From NCBI RefSeq assembly GCF_022965805.1, contig NC_133115.1:34897321-34961320 (forward strand): a DNA stretch of 64,000 nucleotides, read 5' to 3'. The notes below the pieces were generated by a model, which was given only the letters and a program-made list of their open reading frames with translations, made no database searches and was not told where the DNA came from. Source of the DNA: Primulina eburnea. Lineage: Eukaryota > Streptophyta > Magnoliopsida > Lamiales > Gesneriaceae. Below, in pieces: positions 48,651 through 59,756 of this stretch (position 1 is the first letter of the stretch; the number at the start of each line of letters is the position of its first letter). A program made the position numbers and the translations under genes.

Positions 48651-50418
48651 TGTAAGGACCGTGTATCGTATTATCGTAAATCCTGTGTTGATTATCGATA
48701 ATTAATGAAATTGTCATGTGATTATGTAATTATGTATATCATGACACTGAAATTGAGAAGATGAATATTTAATATAAATTGACGTTGTAAGAGCTCGATT
48801 GGAGAGGTCGGACGCCAATTTAGTACAAACATTCAATTTTGTACAGAACGAGTGGCGCCCGGGCGGTAGAAAATGACCGCCCGAGCGCCAAGGCAGAAGT
48901 TATGTGTGTTCGGGCAGAACACACCGCGCCCGAGCGGTAATGTTTGACCGCTCGAGCGCGGCACAAATAAGATCCGGGGGCAGAATGTCTCGCGCTCGGG
49001 CGCGAGAATTCTACCGCCCGAGCGCGGTAAACGGTGAAGGATAAGAACAAGTTGCTGCATCGTTTCCTTCATTTGTTTTCAGAGACTTCGAGAGAGACAC
49101 GAGAGAATTCCGATTTTCTTCGCCCAAATCGACTTCGAAACGCCGTCTAAACGCGAAACAAATTATATATTTGTGATCGTCGCGTTGAGGACTTCTGACT
49201 GAGGTAATTTTCTTCTAGTTCCAGCAGCTTTATATATCAAAGTGCTGGAATAGCATGTATTTGAAGTTGAATTTCTTATATGTAGTAGAATAACCGACAA
49301 GAAACTCATATTCGAAGTCGGAATTGAATTATGATATGATTTGGATTTGATATGAATTGTTGAAGTTTCAAATGATATTTGAAACTCATATTAATGATTT
49401 TGGAGTATGTTATTGATTGAAATGAGTATGTAATTGATGTAGATAAAGTGTTATCTTCAAGCTACATCAATTGGAACGAAGAATTGAGGTATGTTGCGAC
49501 CGGGTAACATACGACATGTATCTGTATTATATGATATATGTTGGATTGATTTGATTGATTGGATTGGAATACGTGTCTATGTGCCTATTTGATGATTTAA
49601 TGTGGCATACATGACATTGAGATTGGAGTATCGATGTATAAAATAAATGTTTTGTTAACACACGTCATTTTATGCATACATCGATACATGACATGCACGT
49701 TGAGCTATGATCTTTGGATACCCTGATATGATTGGATTGGATTCCGGGGTTTGTGAACACAATCGCTATGCCGGCATTATATGACCCGTAAAGCATAGAC
49801 AATTGTGGCCCCATATGATTGGATATGAGATGTGGGATTGATGGCGCTTCGTCGACGCTATCATATGTGTATTCCCATATCGGCCGGTGTTCCAGCTCGA
49901 GCATTGATTTGATTTGATAGCGATTCGATTGATTCTGACATGTGCTCAGTGGATGGGCATTTGACCTGATACCTCCACGACATACATGCATTGCATACCA
50001 TATATCATTGTTTAGATATCTGTGGTACATATGATTGGTTGTTCCATACGGAGCTTTGCTCACCCTCAAGGGGGGCTGTTGTTGTCTTTGTGTGTGGACA
50101 ATGGCAGGTACTCCAGGATATCAGGAGATCGGAGAGGGTACTTCTGGTGGGAGCCACAGCTTGGGCTGAGGTTTATGTTTATATCTTGTTCCCAGTATAT
50201 ATGTATATGTATCTATATACCAGGGCATGTCCCGAGTATATGATTGGTTGTGATTACGTGTGGGCATGATTATGACGTGAGATGAGATACTATTTCTAGT
50301 ATTCAAATAAAATGATTTTGGCTCATTGTAAAGAAAATTTAAAACTCGTTTTCCGCTGTGATTAATTAACCCTAATCAGATTGCATTGTAATAACGATTA
50401 GAAGCTAAGGGCCCCACA
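48651..50418 (+). mobile_element. Solo LTR, probably Ty3/gypsy type, 1768 bp
   Basis: It starts TGTAAGGACCGTG, ends AAGGGCCCCACA and is flanked by the 5-bp direct repeat TTAAA at 48646-48650 and 50419-50423, the expected target duplication for an LTR retrotransposon. No gag-pol sequence is present, so the internal part was probably lost by LTR-LTR recombination. Superfamily is inferred from length and ends. It carries three GC-rich palindromes at 48854-49026. Short open frames inside it look like noise. Confidence 0.82.
48854..49026. repeat. Three GC-rich palindromes in the solo LTR
   Basis: Units at 48854-48889, 48924-48961 and 48991-49026. Their arms are GGCGCCCGGGCGGT, CCGCGCCCGAGCGGT and CGCGCTCGGGCG, each followed after 8-12 bases by a near-exact or exact complement. 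All share a C(C/T)CG(A/G)GCG core. They stand out sharply in an AT-rich region. Confidence 0.9.
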
Positions 50419-50536
50419 TTAAATGTCCCACATCGGTTAGATAATTAACCTATGGGTGGTATATATGGAATTGGACAATCCTCCCCCCTTGAACTAGCTT
50501 TTAGGGTTGAGTTAGGTCCAAGTTCCAATCTTAACA

Positions 50537-51540
50537 AAACTAGTAGTTTTTTTTCCAAAATAAAATGAATCTGGGCTCATTAAGTATTTAGTGTTAGATT
50601 TATATACAAAAAAAAAATTATTTTTCTTAGGTTTTTGTGAGACAGATATGTTTGGAGTAAAAATTAATATTTTTAGTGTAAAAGTATTACATTTTATTTT
50701 ACTTTTTTCGGACTATATGTGTTGACGCCTGAGTATGGAGATTTAACATGGATTTAGTGAACCTAAACAAGTCGCGTGTATAGCACCACTATCAATGTTT
50801 TCCTAAGTTGTTTCCAAAAAAAACCATTCTCAATGCGTCATTATAGTTCTTATTATTTCTGAAAAAGTTTAGCACATTTAATATTAAAAATATTATCTTT
50901 TATATGTGATTTAAATAAAATATATATATCACAAAATTGATATACGAAATCGTTATCATGTCTCGACATGCAAAAAAAAAATAAGGGTTATAAATTTAAA
51001 GAGAATATTATTTCAAAGTCTATTGGGTCCTGCTTATAATTGATGCCTTATTTTTTCATTTATCTGTCTCTCAAGTGAACTATAAGAATAAATGAATAGG
51101 AATTTGATCCTTCATCAACTATGGTTTGATTAGATTGAGTGTTGTTCAATGGATTATTCTTTTTGACAAAAAAATTTATAAAAAAAAAACCCAAAAGTAA
51201 TGAATTATTCTTCTTTTTAAAGTACATGCCTCAGATCTTTTTATGAAAATTTCCCCTTTTTCAACATTGGAAGGGAAAAAAACTTGACTTTATGATCGTC
51301 TTCAAAAAATCTATGGGTCGATGTGACATTTAGTAGAGAAGTGTGAAGGTGGAAATGTCGGCTCAAAAATTCAGCAATGGAATACAAGTCAACACAAATG
51401 ATGAAAGAAATAATAAAGCAGTGACGAGTTTTCTTGCTCTTTGTAATCATCGAATGAAAGATAAAATTGTACAAATGGAGGATGATCTCTAACTTGATTA
51501 ATCTCCGGAATCCAATTTTCCGGTTCAAGATTATTTTCCC
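50537..51540. other. Spacer downstream of the VQ gene
   Basis: AT-rich. A partial copy of the GTGAGAC repeat is visible near 50634-50735 (TTTTTGTGAGACAGATATGT). The VQ gene 3' UTR should occupy the last few hundred bases. No other feature is seen. Confidence 0.4.
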
Positions 51541-52230
51541 TCACGAGGACCCTGAAACTCGCGGCGAGGTCACCGGAAAAAGTGACAGAAGCTGAGGCTC
51601 GGCGTTGCCGGGGGCCGTCCTCGGCGACGGATGAAAGTAAAATTTCTTCTCGGCGATTGCCTTTTCCTCTTCCAATGAATTCCCGATCGCGGCCGGTGAG
51701 GATCTGCTCAGGTTATCCTCATTCAATGGCGTCGCCGGGCTGAGAACCAGCGCCGGGAAGGCAAGGATGCTCGGCGATAGAATCTCGGGGTTTCTCGGCG
51801 AAAAGACGGGGTTTTGAGAAAAACCCGACATCAGTGTGTTGATCATTAGCCCGTTTTTCAGGCTGTTTCTCCGTTCGTAGAGTTTAAAACCTTGCTTCTT
51901 CTGACCGGTGCTTCTGATAGGTGGTATGCTGCCGCCGCCTCGGGATGTGGGATCCGTTCTGGAAGCTTGTTTGGCTGTTTCCGAGGAACCAGTGAGCATC
52001 TGCACGACCTGTTTGAAGGAAGATGTGTCCGCTTGTACAAAAGTGGTAGGATATGGATTGGATTCGTTAGATCTGAAAATGGGGTTTGGATTAGGGGTGA
52101 GCGGCGGGGTGGCGACAAGCATCACCGACGACCCATTACTAGTGGTGCAGCCGCCGCCATTGCTGCGGGGAGAGGTGGTGGGGGATGAGTTGTGATCTCT
52201 CACTTGAATTCTTGGAGAGGTGATATCCAT
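51541..52230 (-). CDS. VQ-motif transcriptional co-regulator
   Basis: Intronless gene of 229 residues, as is usual for plant VQ genes. The VQ motif FKQVVQMLTG is at residues 72-81, preceded by FVQADTSS, the arrangement of the VQ4/VQ13/VQ19/VQ33 group. VQ proteins bind WRKY factors in the nucleus, and members of this group are phosphorylated by MAP kinases at SP/TP sites. Such sites abound here: TSPR near the start, TPPLTPNP, FSPRNPEILSPSILAFP, LSPATPL and the end TSPRVSGSS. A basic stretch KKQGFKLYERRNSLKNG lies in the middle. The start at 52230 (MDITSPRIQV) is chosen because the longer in-frame extension is a low-complexity (TCTCTG)n leader rich in Leu/Cys, typical of 5' UTR. The VQ motif itself is intact. 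Confidence 0.92.
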   Translation of the reverse strand: MDITSPRIQVRDHNSSPTTSPRSNGGGCTTSNGSSVMLVATPPLTPNPNPIFRSNESNPYPTTFVQADTSSFKQVVQMLTGSSETAKQASRTDPTSRGGGSIPPIRSTGQKKQGFKLYERRNSLKNGLMINTLMSGFSQNPVFSPRNPEILSPSILAFPALVLSPATPLNEDNLSRSSPAAIGNSLEEEKAIAEKKFYFHPSPRTAPGNAEPQLLSLFPVTSPRVSGSS

Positions 52231-52365
52231 AATTGGTAATAAATGAAACAGACAGAGACAGAGACAGAGACAGAGGAAAAGGTTTGGGTGGAGAAGAAGC
52301 GATGAATGAGTGAAAAAGAAGAGAATGGGAATGGGATGGAGATTGGAGGTCGTCTTCTTTTTCAC

Positions 52366-54035
52366 ATTAAATACGACAAATTTTAAATATTAATATAAAA
52401 TAAAATCAGCCCAAACCAAATGACCAAAGCAGACGATGGAAATTGGAACTGATTCGTCGTAGCCATTTCTACCATTTGCTCTAAAATTTTATTTTAAATT
52501 TATATATTATATAACTTATATTTTATTTCATTAAACTGAACCTCTTATATTAACTAACGGTATAGTCGATTTATTAATAATTTTTATACATCTCTATATT
52601 TTTTTCGAATTTTTCTCCGACTGATCTATAATTTAATATTTAATTAACCTTTTGTTTTGTTGTCAAGTTGAAGTCTTTGAACCACCTAACCACCTTTTTC
52701 TCACAACATACTTCTCCTTTTCTTTCCATTATTGCTTCGTAGAGGGGTTGTAGGTGGGTTAAATGGTCAATTTACATTCTTTATTAAATAAATACCGATC
52801 ATTTAGTAAAATATGAATTTGTAAAAAAAAAAAAAAAACAAGTTGAATTTGGGAAAGTGGAAACTTTTCCAGTTGAACTCATTGACTTCAGAACACCGGT
52901 AGACCCAGTCTCTGATTGGGATTGGGAACTCCGCCGTACCACACCATCATTGTTTATTTTACCATTTTACCCATCACACACACGAAACCTTAATTTTATG
53001 AAATTCGAAGTTTATAATATCTATGATACGATTAGTACAAAAACGTGTTTGGCGGGGTGTTGACCATTTCATGCAAAACACCGACTCTTATATAAAATCA
53101 TTGTAACTTAATCGCGTTTATACAAGCAGACTTCGAAGCTCTCGTGACCTGAAATATATAAAAAAGTCGTAATATATTAATAATAGTTAAGTCGAAAAGA
53201 AAAGACATGCTAGAGTATGATTTTTCTATTATGAATATAATTAGAGTCGACTCGTCTCATAGATAAAGATTCGTGAGATCGTCTCACAAAAGTCTACTCA
53301 TTAATATAATAAAATTTAAATAATCCAACCACGCATTCGTTTATATTTTGTGTTTATATCCGAATTCGGTTAGTTGTACTTGTATCAGCTGGATAACTAA
53401 TTTTGCAACTGCATATACGTGAAAAGTAGTCAATTCACTTAATTATTTGGATCCAAACGTTGTATTGCACGTAGTTTTCTTTAAGGATTTTAAACAAATT
53501 TTAATATAAATTAATTTTTACGTTCATCGAGGAAGTTGGTGAAAAATCTCCAATCAAAACATTTTTTTGGGTTCACTCTCTACTCATAAAATTATGGTAC
53601 TATATCATACAAAATGTGGTACTTCGTGTGAAAATATGGTATTAAAAAAATATCAAGAGATTGAACACAAAAAAAAAAATCGATGACTGAAAACTGAAAG
53701 TCAATTTTCCGACGTTCATTACATGTGTATAAACAATATATATGATTACGCATACTGGCGAGAGATGAAAATGCCACCGCCAAACTTCTTACGCCACCAA
53801 ATTCTTCTTACACGCAATCATTCATTTAAAAAGAATTGTCCGGTAATGATGGGTCGAGACTTTCAGACACATCACGGTTTATGTGTTCCCAGAGAGAAAT
53901 TGCGATTTTTAGTTTCTTGAATTTATTTATTTTTTATTTAATTATGTAATTTGTTGAAGCATATTTTTAATCTATTGTTTTTTTTCTGAAATTATTGCAT
54001 TTACCCAACGCAGAGTTTATTGCACTAATTTTTTG
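52366..54035. other. Intergenic region upstream of the VQ gene
   Basis: The VQ promoter is expected at the left. Partial GTGAGAC-type repeat at 53215-53301 (GATTCGTGAGATCGTCTCAC near its end). No coding sequence or RNA gene is supported. Confidence 0.4.
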
Positions 54036-54039
54036 TATA

Positions 54040-54595
54040 AAATATCGAAAATATATATATATATATATTTATATCTCTTGTGAAAATTAAATATGTATAT
54101 TAGACTTTAATTTTTTATAAAAATTATACGAACACTTTATGCAACAGTTGGAAATCTTACAGCTGAAGTATTTTGATAATATCACATTGACCAGTGATAA
54201 AAATGACCGACGGGAAAAATAGTTAGAAATGAAACTCAATTTGCTATAAGTTATATTTCAGGTCGACTAAACTAGTTCAGACGTTGTCTATACTACTCAG
54301 ATTCCGTCAGTTACTCTCTCGATTTTGTAGCATCTAGTTAACATATATAACATTTGAATTAATCTAACCTACCTTAAATATAACTTGTAGCAAATTCAGT
54401 TTTCTTTTTTAAACTTTTTACCCGTTGTTCATTTTGATCAGTGGTCAATGAGATACCATCAAAATACTTCATCTCACTATATTTCCAACCAATGCATAAG
54501 ATGTTCGTGCAACTTCTATATAAAAATTTAAAATCTAAGATACATATTTAATTTTCTCATAACAAAAGTTAGCATTTTCGACATTCCATGGACCA
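54040..54595. mobile_element. Foldback/long-TIR element
   Basis: The left half, from about 54040 to 54280, is repeated in reverse complement from about 54345 to 54590. Matching segments include AAATTAAATATGTAT/ATACATATTTAATTT, GAAGTATTTTGAT/ATCAAAATACTTC, and AATTTGCTATAAGTTATATTT/AAATATAACTTGTAGCAAAT. The arms are diverged by roughly a tenth to a fifth by eye. Long inverted arms with a short centre suggest a Mutator-like MITE or foldback element; the target duplication was not resolved. Confidence 0.7.
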
Positions 54596-55689
54596 TGGGG
54601 GAGATTTGATGGGAAAAAAAGTCCATTATTGCGTGATGCCCCTATGCCGTACAATTATTCTTATTTTCTTCTTTTTTTAAATGGCAGGAAAAATAGCTAT
54701 CAAGTTGAAAAATTAAAGTTTTGAAAAATGAAATTGACTTTAAAATGTGAATATATTATAATGTTCGCATAGTTCATAATATCCTAGTATAGATGTTTAA
54801 ATGGCAAGGCATATTATTATTAAGAATGAAAAGAATCAAATTCCCATTAAAATGGAATATCGAAAAAGGGTTGAAAGAAACGTATGGAACATATTAATGC
54901 GGCTAACTTTATTAATGCAAGCAGAGTCGATCAAGCATGAAAAAGCGAGTAGTGGTCTAATATTCTTACACAATTTTTTTCTCAAATTTTATTTTATTTT
55001 ATTTTATTTACAACTTTTTAAAATTTCAATAATGATATGATATGGAAGTTGAACATTTCAAATAATTGGCAAAGTGGGAGCTCAATCAAAGATTACATTA
55101 CGATTGAGTCTGCATTGAAAAATGATCAAGAGTTTCAACTGAATAGAAAGTCATAAGCATCGCAAAAAATTTATGTATTCTCGTTCTATCATAACAATGC
55201 ACGTCTTTCTCTTAGGTTGTATTTGATTTGAATGAAATTATTTGAAATCCACTAATTTGGGGAGTAGATTTAAATTGAAACAAAATGTGTATTTTACCAA
55301 CACAATGATTTCAAATTCCTTTTTTCTAATTATTGAAGCTGCGATCTACGATTTTTCGCAGTATAATATTCATCAATTATAAAATCTGATACTATAATAT
55401 TTCTCAATGTAGATAATCGTAGAATATGTTAGAAAGAAATCTCTCATTTTATTACGAAGAACTGTTTTAACATGCTTCATAGTCGAAATGAATGCTCAGT
55501 GGTTTCCGTGGAAATAAGTAGAGTCAACACTAGACGAATCAACTTGTCAATCAAATTATAGTGTTGCGACTTTTTTTTTCAAATAACCTTCGGCACAATT
55601 ATGAGGTAGTTGATGTTTTATGAAATTTTTTTTGACAAACTACATTCAGCTCATAATGTTGTAGCTGATACCTCGAATGATGCATTTCC
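54596..55689. other. Spacer with a MITE-like fragment
   Basis: AT-rich. A TAGGTTGTATTTGATTTGAA block at about 55213 resembles the left end of the MITE at 9416. No gene is supported. Confidence 0.35.
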
Positions 55690-57600
55690 TGTTCAAAAGT
55701 CCTCGGGATAATACTTCTCAGCTAGAGTACAAATTTTGTCGATGTTGAACCATTTAAAATTATCTTTTGGGTCCAAGATAGAGCTAATAATCAAAAGTTC
55801 TATTGTATCATCATTGAACCTAGAGTTTATCTCTTCCAACTGAAAATCAATTGCAGCATTAAATATATCGTAATAAAAGTGATGCTCGACTGTGATTGTA
55901 TTCTTTTGTTGGCACAAACGAAAAGAATGCTTATAATGAGAACTCGTCTCTGATACATCAATATCCAATGTTGTGCAAAATGATTTTACACATGAAATAA
56001 GAATATTAAAACCATAATTTCTCAATGTCGGGAAAGTGGTTTAGTTGTAAAGAACAAATCCATTCCACTTATGATATCAAATTATTTTAATTGCAAGGCA
56101 CAACGAAGCAAATTTGTGATCTTCGTAATTTTATGCATCAAATGCAAAATATAAATGAAATCAAAAGACTTCATCATTATTAATTAACTGTCAACTCCCC
56201 CACGCATCAACATAGAGGTACCATAAGTGATAATGTTTTCAACACGTTAATAATTGTATCATACATATTGCCAAGCTGCAAATATAATCAAAATAGGAGC
56301 CCCAATGAGAAATGCCTACTCGATGCAAAGTACAAATCTGATTAGTTCTTCGCCCAGTCTCGTGTTCACCAACAACAACATAATGTGCAATTTAATTAAC
56401 TAGAAAAGATTGTAACTCGGCATTGTGCTTGGAAAAAAATGTAACAAGATTGACAATGGTCATCAGATTTGAAAAGAAAAGCCACATAGAGATCTCCTTT
56501 TCAGCCGCTGCAACTAATGTTAGCTGAAATCGATGGGCAAAACAATGTATATAACATACATATGGACAATCTTTTATAAATAAAGCCATTTTTTAAGAAA
56601 TAAAGGTTGCAATACATAACCGCACCACCGTGAAATATTTTGCAATTAAACGGCCTAGTGTTTTTTTACGCCGAATTAAATAATGAAATAAAATTTGAAT
56701 AAATGCTAGCACCAAATATATTTTTACAAATACTTTCTTCGTATTACAATTTTTTTAATATTTATTCGTTCATATTTGTTTGAAGTTGAAGTAAAAAAAG
56801 ATAAATATTTAAAGCATTTGGTGATGTGTGTGTGTTAAATATTCGAGTTTGACTGAGTATGTTTATTATTTTGATTTTTATAGTTTGTCTATATTGTATA
56901 TTTGAAGACATCGGTGAGTTAAATTTATTTCATCAAACGCTGAAACGCTCAACAGGTAATTCATGAAGCCGCATATTTCAAAATTAACGACCGCAATGCA
57001 TTCGGTTGAAGTTTTTCAAATACCGAAAAACCTCGGATCACCCATGTGAGACAATTTACCTGAAGTCATAAGTTCTCGACAACTTGTCTATACGCTAGTT
57101 ATTCATCAAACAACAAATTTGAAGATTCTTGTGTGATTAGAACTTCTCTGTGAGACAAAAACACTGCTCCATTCAATCTAACCCTTCAATTGTAAAGATA
57201 TATTATTGTGCTGAAATTAATTCAAAAGGATAGCATGTAAAACAAAATATGCATCTTTCGTTGGAGAGTACTCTAACCATGAAACTTTTATTCCACGTAT
57301 ATTGAAAATCGACAATGTAGCTCTTCTTATTCAAACCGTGGGTATGACAGAAGTTTAGGTTGATATGGCTCGGCCCCATTTGATATAAGTTCGACTAATT
57401 TCATCACGATGATTAAAAGATTTTGTCACATCGAAATATGCAATCCAAGATCAAGTTCAAGGAAAGTTTCATTGAACTCAACTCTTCAAGATTTAAAAGT
57501 AGGTTTTTGCTCTTCCATATGAATGGATGCATGAGTCTCGGTCATCTCGGATGATGAAAGATTATCAATTCTTGGCTTAAAAAATGATAGAATATCGTTT
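55690..57600 (-). pseudogene. Decayed DUF4371-type hAT transposase
   Basis: Read on the minus strand, pieces appear in the family order. Near 57480-57240 is a motif of the type QPKLLSYPRF followed by WLEYS-KDA. At 56589-56392 is FIKDCPYVCYIHCFAHRFQL with VTFFSKHNAELQ, the cysteine/histidine-rich core of TTF/DUF4371 transposases. At 56025-55693 is ITVEHHFYYDIFNAAIDFQL with SSILDPKDNFKWFNIDKIC and AEKYYPEDF, the segment before the dimerisation domain. Stops and frameshifts separate all pieces. It could once have mobilised elements like that at 37527. Confidence 0.82.
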
Positions 57601-57754
57601 CTCTTTTGTTTTCCCTCTTGAATTGAATCATGAAAACCTATCGAAAAATAGCTGAGAAATGTAAAAAAATTAAAATAAAATAGGGTTAAAAGTAACTAAA
57701 CGAGACCAAACGAGAGGAAGAGCTCGTTTTTCCGACAGAAGATAAAAGACAAAA

Positions 57755-57924
57755 ACTTGTGTGAGACGATCTCACGGGTCGTATTTTGTGAGACGAATAT
57801 CTATTTGGGTCATTCATGAAAAAATATTATATTTTATGCTACAAATTTTATTTTTTATTGTGAATATAGGTATGATTGACCCACAAATAAAGATCAGTGA
57901 TATCGTTTCACAAAAAACCTACTT
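57755..57924. repeat. GTGAGAC-ended dispersed repeat, second good copy
   Basis: The left end GTGAGACGATCTCAC and GGTCGTATTTTGTGAGACGA, a central TTTTTTATTGTGAATATAGG block and the right end ATCGTTTCACAAAAAACCTA match the copy at 32961 in the same orientation. It lies next to the hAT relic, not inside a gene. Confidence 0.78.
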
Positions 57925-58838
57925 AGAAAAGATGAAAATCTTCAAACCTCGTTTTTCTAAGACCACTTTCTAAACGGGCCGAGAACACACGTATTATTTG
58001 CACAATTGAGCCACTTGGTTAATTACATATTGGGTCAAAATTAATAGATTATTTTTTTTTTTTTGGCATTGCTCAGGTGCCGTCAAGTCTCTCTCCGCCA
58101 TTGTGTCCGCTTCCAGTACAATACCGCCAACACTCCGGCCTCATCGACAGCCTTGAACAAGGGGTATTTGCTTCGATGGAGTACTTTCGATTTTTACAAG
58201 TTTAAAAACCCAACATTCCAGCCTCGCTTTCGGTTGATCAAACTTGTCCAAGTGACTGTGATTCGAAATACTATATCGATTGATCAATAATTTCTCTCGT
58301 GTTTGGCGGGTTGGTGGGTCCAACTCAAATTAAACCCGTCTGAGTTTTAAGGAGCAGGACAGGACAAGTCCGAAAATGAGTCAGTCGGGTCGCACGTCTA
58401 GTCTCTTCTTGACAGAGCCCATCCCAAATTTAACCAAACTCATCCATTAGCCGTCTCCTCTGACCTCCCTTTAATGTCTGCTTTAATTATTCCCTCCATG
58501 GCTAACCTAATATCGCAGGCTTCGCATCCCTGCATTTCGAGCCACTTAACTTTGTCAATATCTGACTTCACTCCATCTAATTAATTAACCCATTGATTAG
58601 TATATGTGACAATATCGTAGGCTAGGATGATAAGTCTTTATTTCAAGTGAACGAAAGTATAAAATAACTCGCACTCAATTAATGATACAAAGTAAACCAA
58701 TTCACTCTGTGTGAGAAGGCAAGTCGAATCATAGAAACCAACATATTATATATGATATGGCTGTGTCATAGTGATCTTGCAACATTTTTGGAATTCATTT
58801 TAGCAAGAATGCAGTATTTTCTGGTGTTTATGAAGCGA
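57925..58838. other. Spacer with a short coding-like patch
   Basis: At 58075-58200 the sequence is less AT-rich and open in more than one frame on the plus strand (for example VKSLSAIVSASSTIPPTLR), but I do not recognise it and it is short. The remainder shows no features. Confidence 0.3.
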
Positions 58839-59278
58839 CTATCTTCCATTCTGAAGTAAATCTAATGCTCCAGGAGCCGCAAACATGTCCATAAACTTCT
58901 CATCACTCACAGCAAACAAATCCAATCCAGGTGCTACCATGAGGCGCTCTTTGCTGCACAAGTTAAACATCATAGCCCATCATTTGATTCAGATTGATCA
59001 CCAATAGGGATTTAGTTTCATGGATATAAAAATGAGTTTGATGGCTTCTTCTGACCAATTTGGTGTTTTGTAATAAACGGGGAAGAAACTTGGTGATTAC
59101 TTAGCTGGTACGTGTTACCTTTAAAACAAAAACTCCACGGTTAATAAGAACACATCCCCTTACCAAGGTATTAAAAAACCAGAATTCAGAGTTGATGCCA
59201 CTCCCCTCTCAACTAGAACTTCATGAATTCGAGCAAAATGCTGGGCAGCAGATGAACATATCTCTGAGTAAGCTGATC
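58839..59278 (-). CDS. Two C-terminal exons of an unrecognised protein (gene fragment)
   Basis: Two minus-strand blocks with correct splice signals, 59278-59164 and 58953-58839, join in phase without a stop. Together they read SAYSEICSSAAQHFARIHEV, LVERGVASTLNSGFLIPC, KERLMVAPGLDLFAVSDEKF and MDMFAAPGALDLLQNGR before TAG at 58841-58839. The first exon opens in phase 1 (two leading bases), so at least one upstream exon is required. The 480 bp up to the stop of the neighbouring PPI gene show no further coding sequence. The composition is clearly protein-like. I cannot name the family. Possibilities are a fragment duplicated from an intact gene elsewhere, or a gene whose first exons were lost. 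Whether it is transcribed is unknown. Confidence 0.6.
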
Positions 59279-59756
59279 CTGAAAGATACGAGGTTGATAT
59301 TCTTATATTAAGCAATATTTGTTTGTTTCAAGACAAATAGATATTTTTAAGAATTTTTTTTTTCAAAATTGATATATTTAAGTTCCTTATTCTACAATGT
59401 AGATAGAAGTTGGCAGTAATGTCATTCTGTTTCATAATTTCAAAAGCCAAACCGTGAAAAAATTATTAATCTATTTGCAAATATTGCTAAACTTTATCAT
59501 AATTTTCTTGATACAACAAAGTTACGCATAGTACCCAATTCTACACACCACACCATAACAGCTTGCAGTAGTAAACGAAGGTTTCAACAATATTTTTAGG
59601 AGCAAAATTGAAAATACAATCCAAAAAAACAAAAAGAGTTACATAGTTTCTCTGCTGTAAATATCTCAAACTCCATCCTAGCACACAGGACGCCAAAAAC
59701 TATCGCTCACTACCATAGTATAACAGTCTCTCAAGAGTTGTTTCCTCTCCACTACC

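Larger units (their letters stand above)
48522..50536 (+). mobile_element. Second TRIM copy, plus orientation, split by a solo LTR
   Basis: It begins TATCAGAGCCCGGGTTTCAC, a primer-site-like sequence. The internal part then repeats, in opposite orientation, the internal part of the neighbouring TRIM (GTTATGTGTTGGACTGCC, CACGCTCCAGATGTTCATTC). Its LTR starts TGTTAAA at 48644, is interrupted by the solo LTR, resumes TTAAATGTCCCACATCGG at 50419 and ends CCAATCTTAACA at 50536. Confidence 0.75.

Noticed and set aside
48820..50306. Several overlapping open frames of 60-134 codons on both strands
   Set aside because: They lie within the solo LTR, overlap each other in many frames and show no conserved domain; they are by-products of palindromic GC-rich sequence.
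52231..52365. N-terminal extension of the VQ protein
   Set aside because: The in-frame extension is encoded by (TCTCTG)n and pyrimidine-rich leader sequence, and VQ relatives start near MDITSPR.
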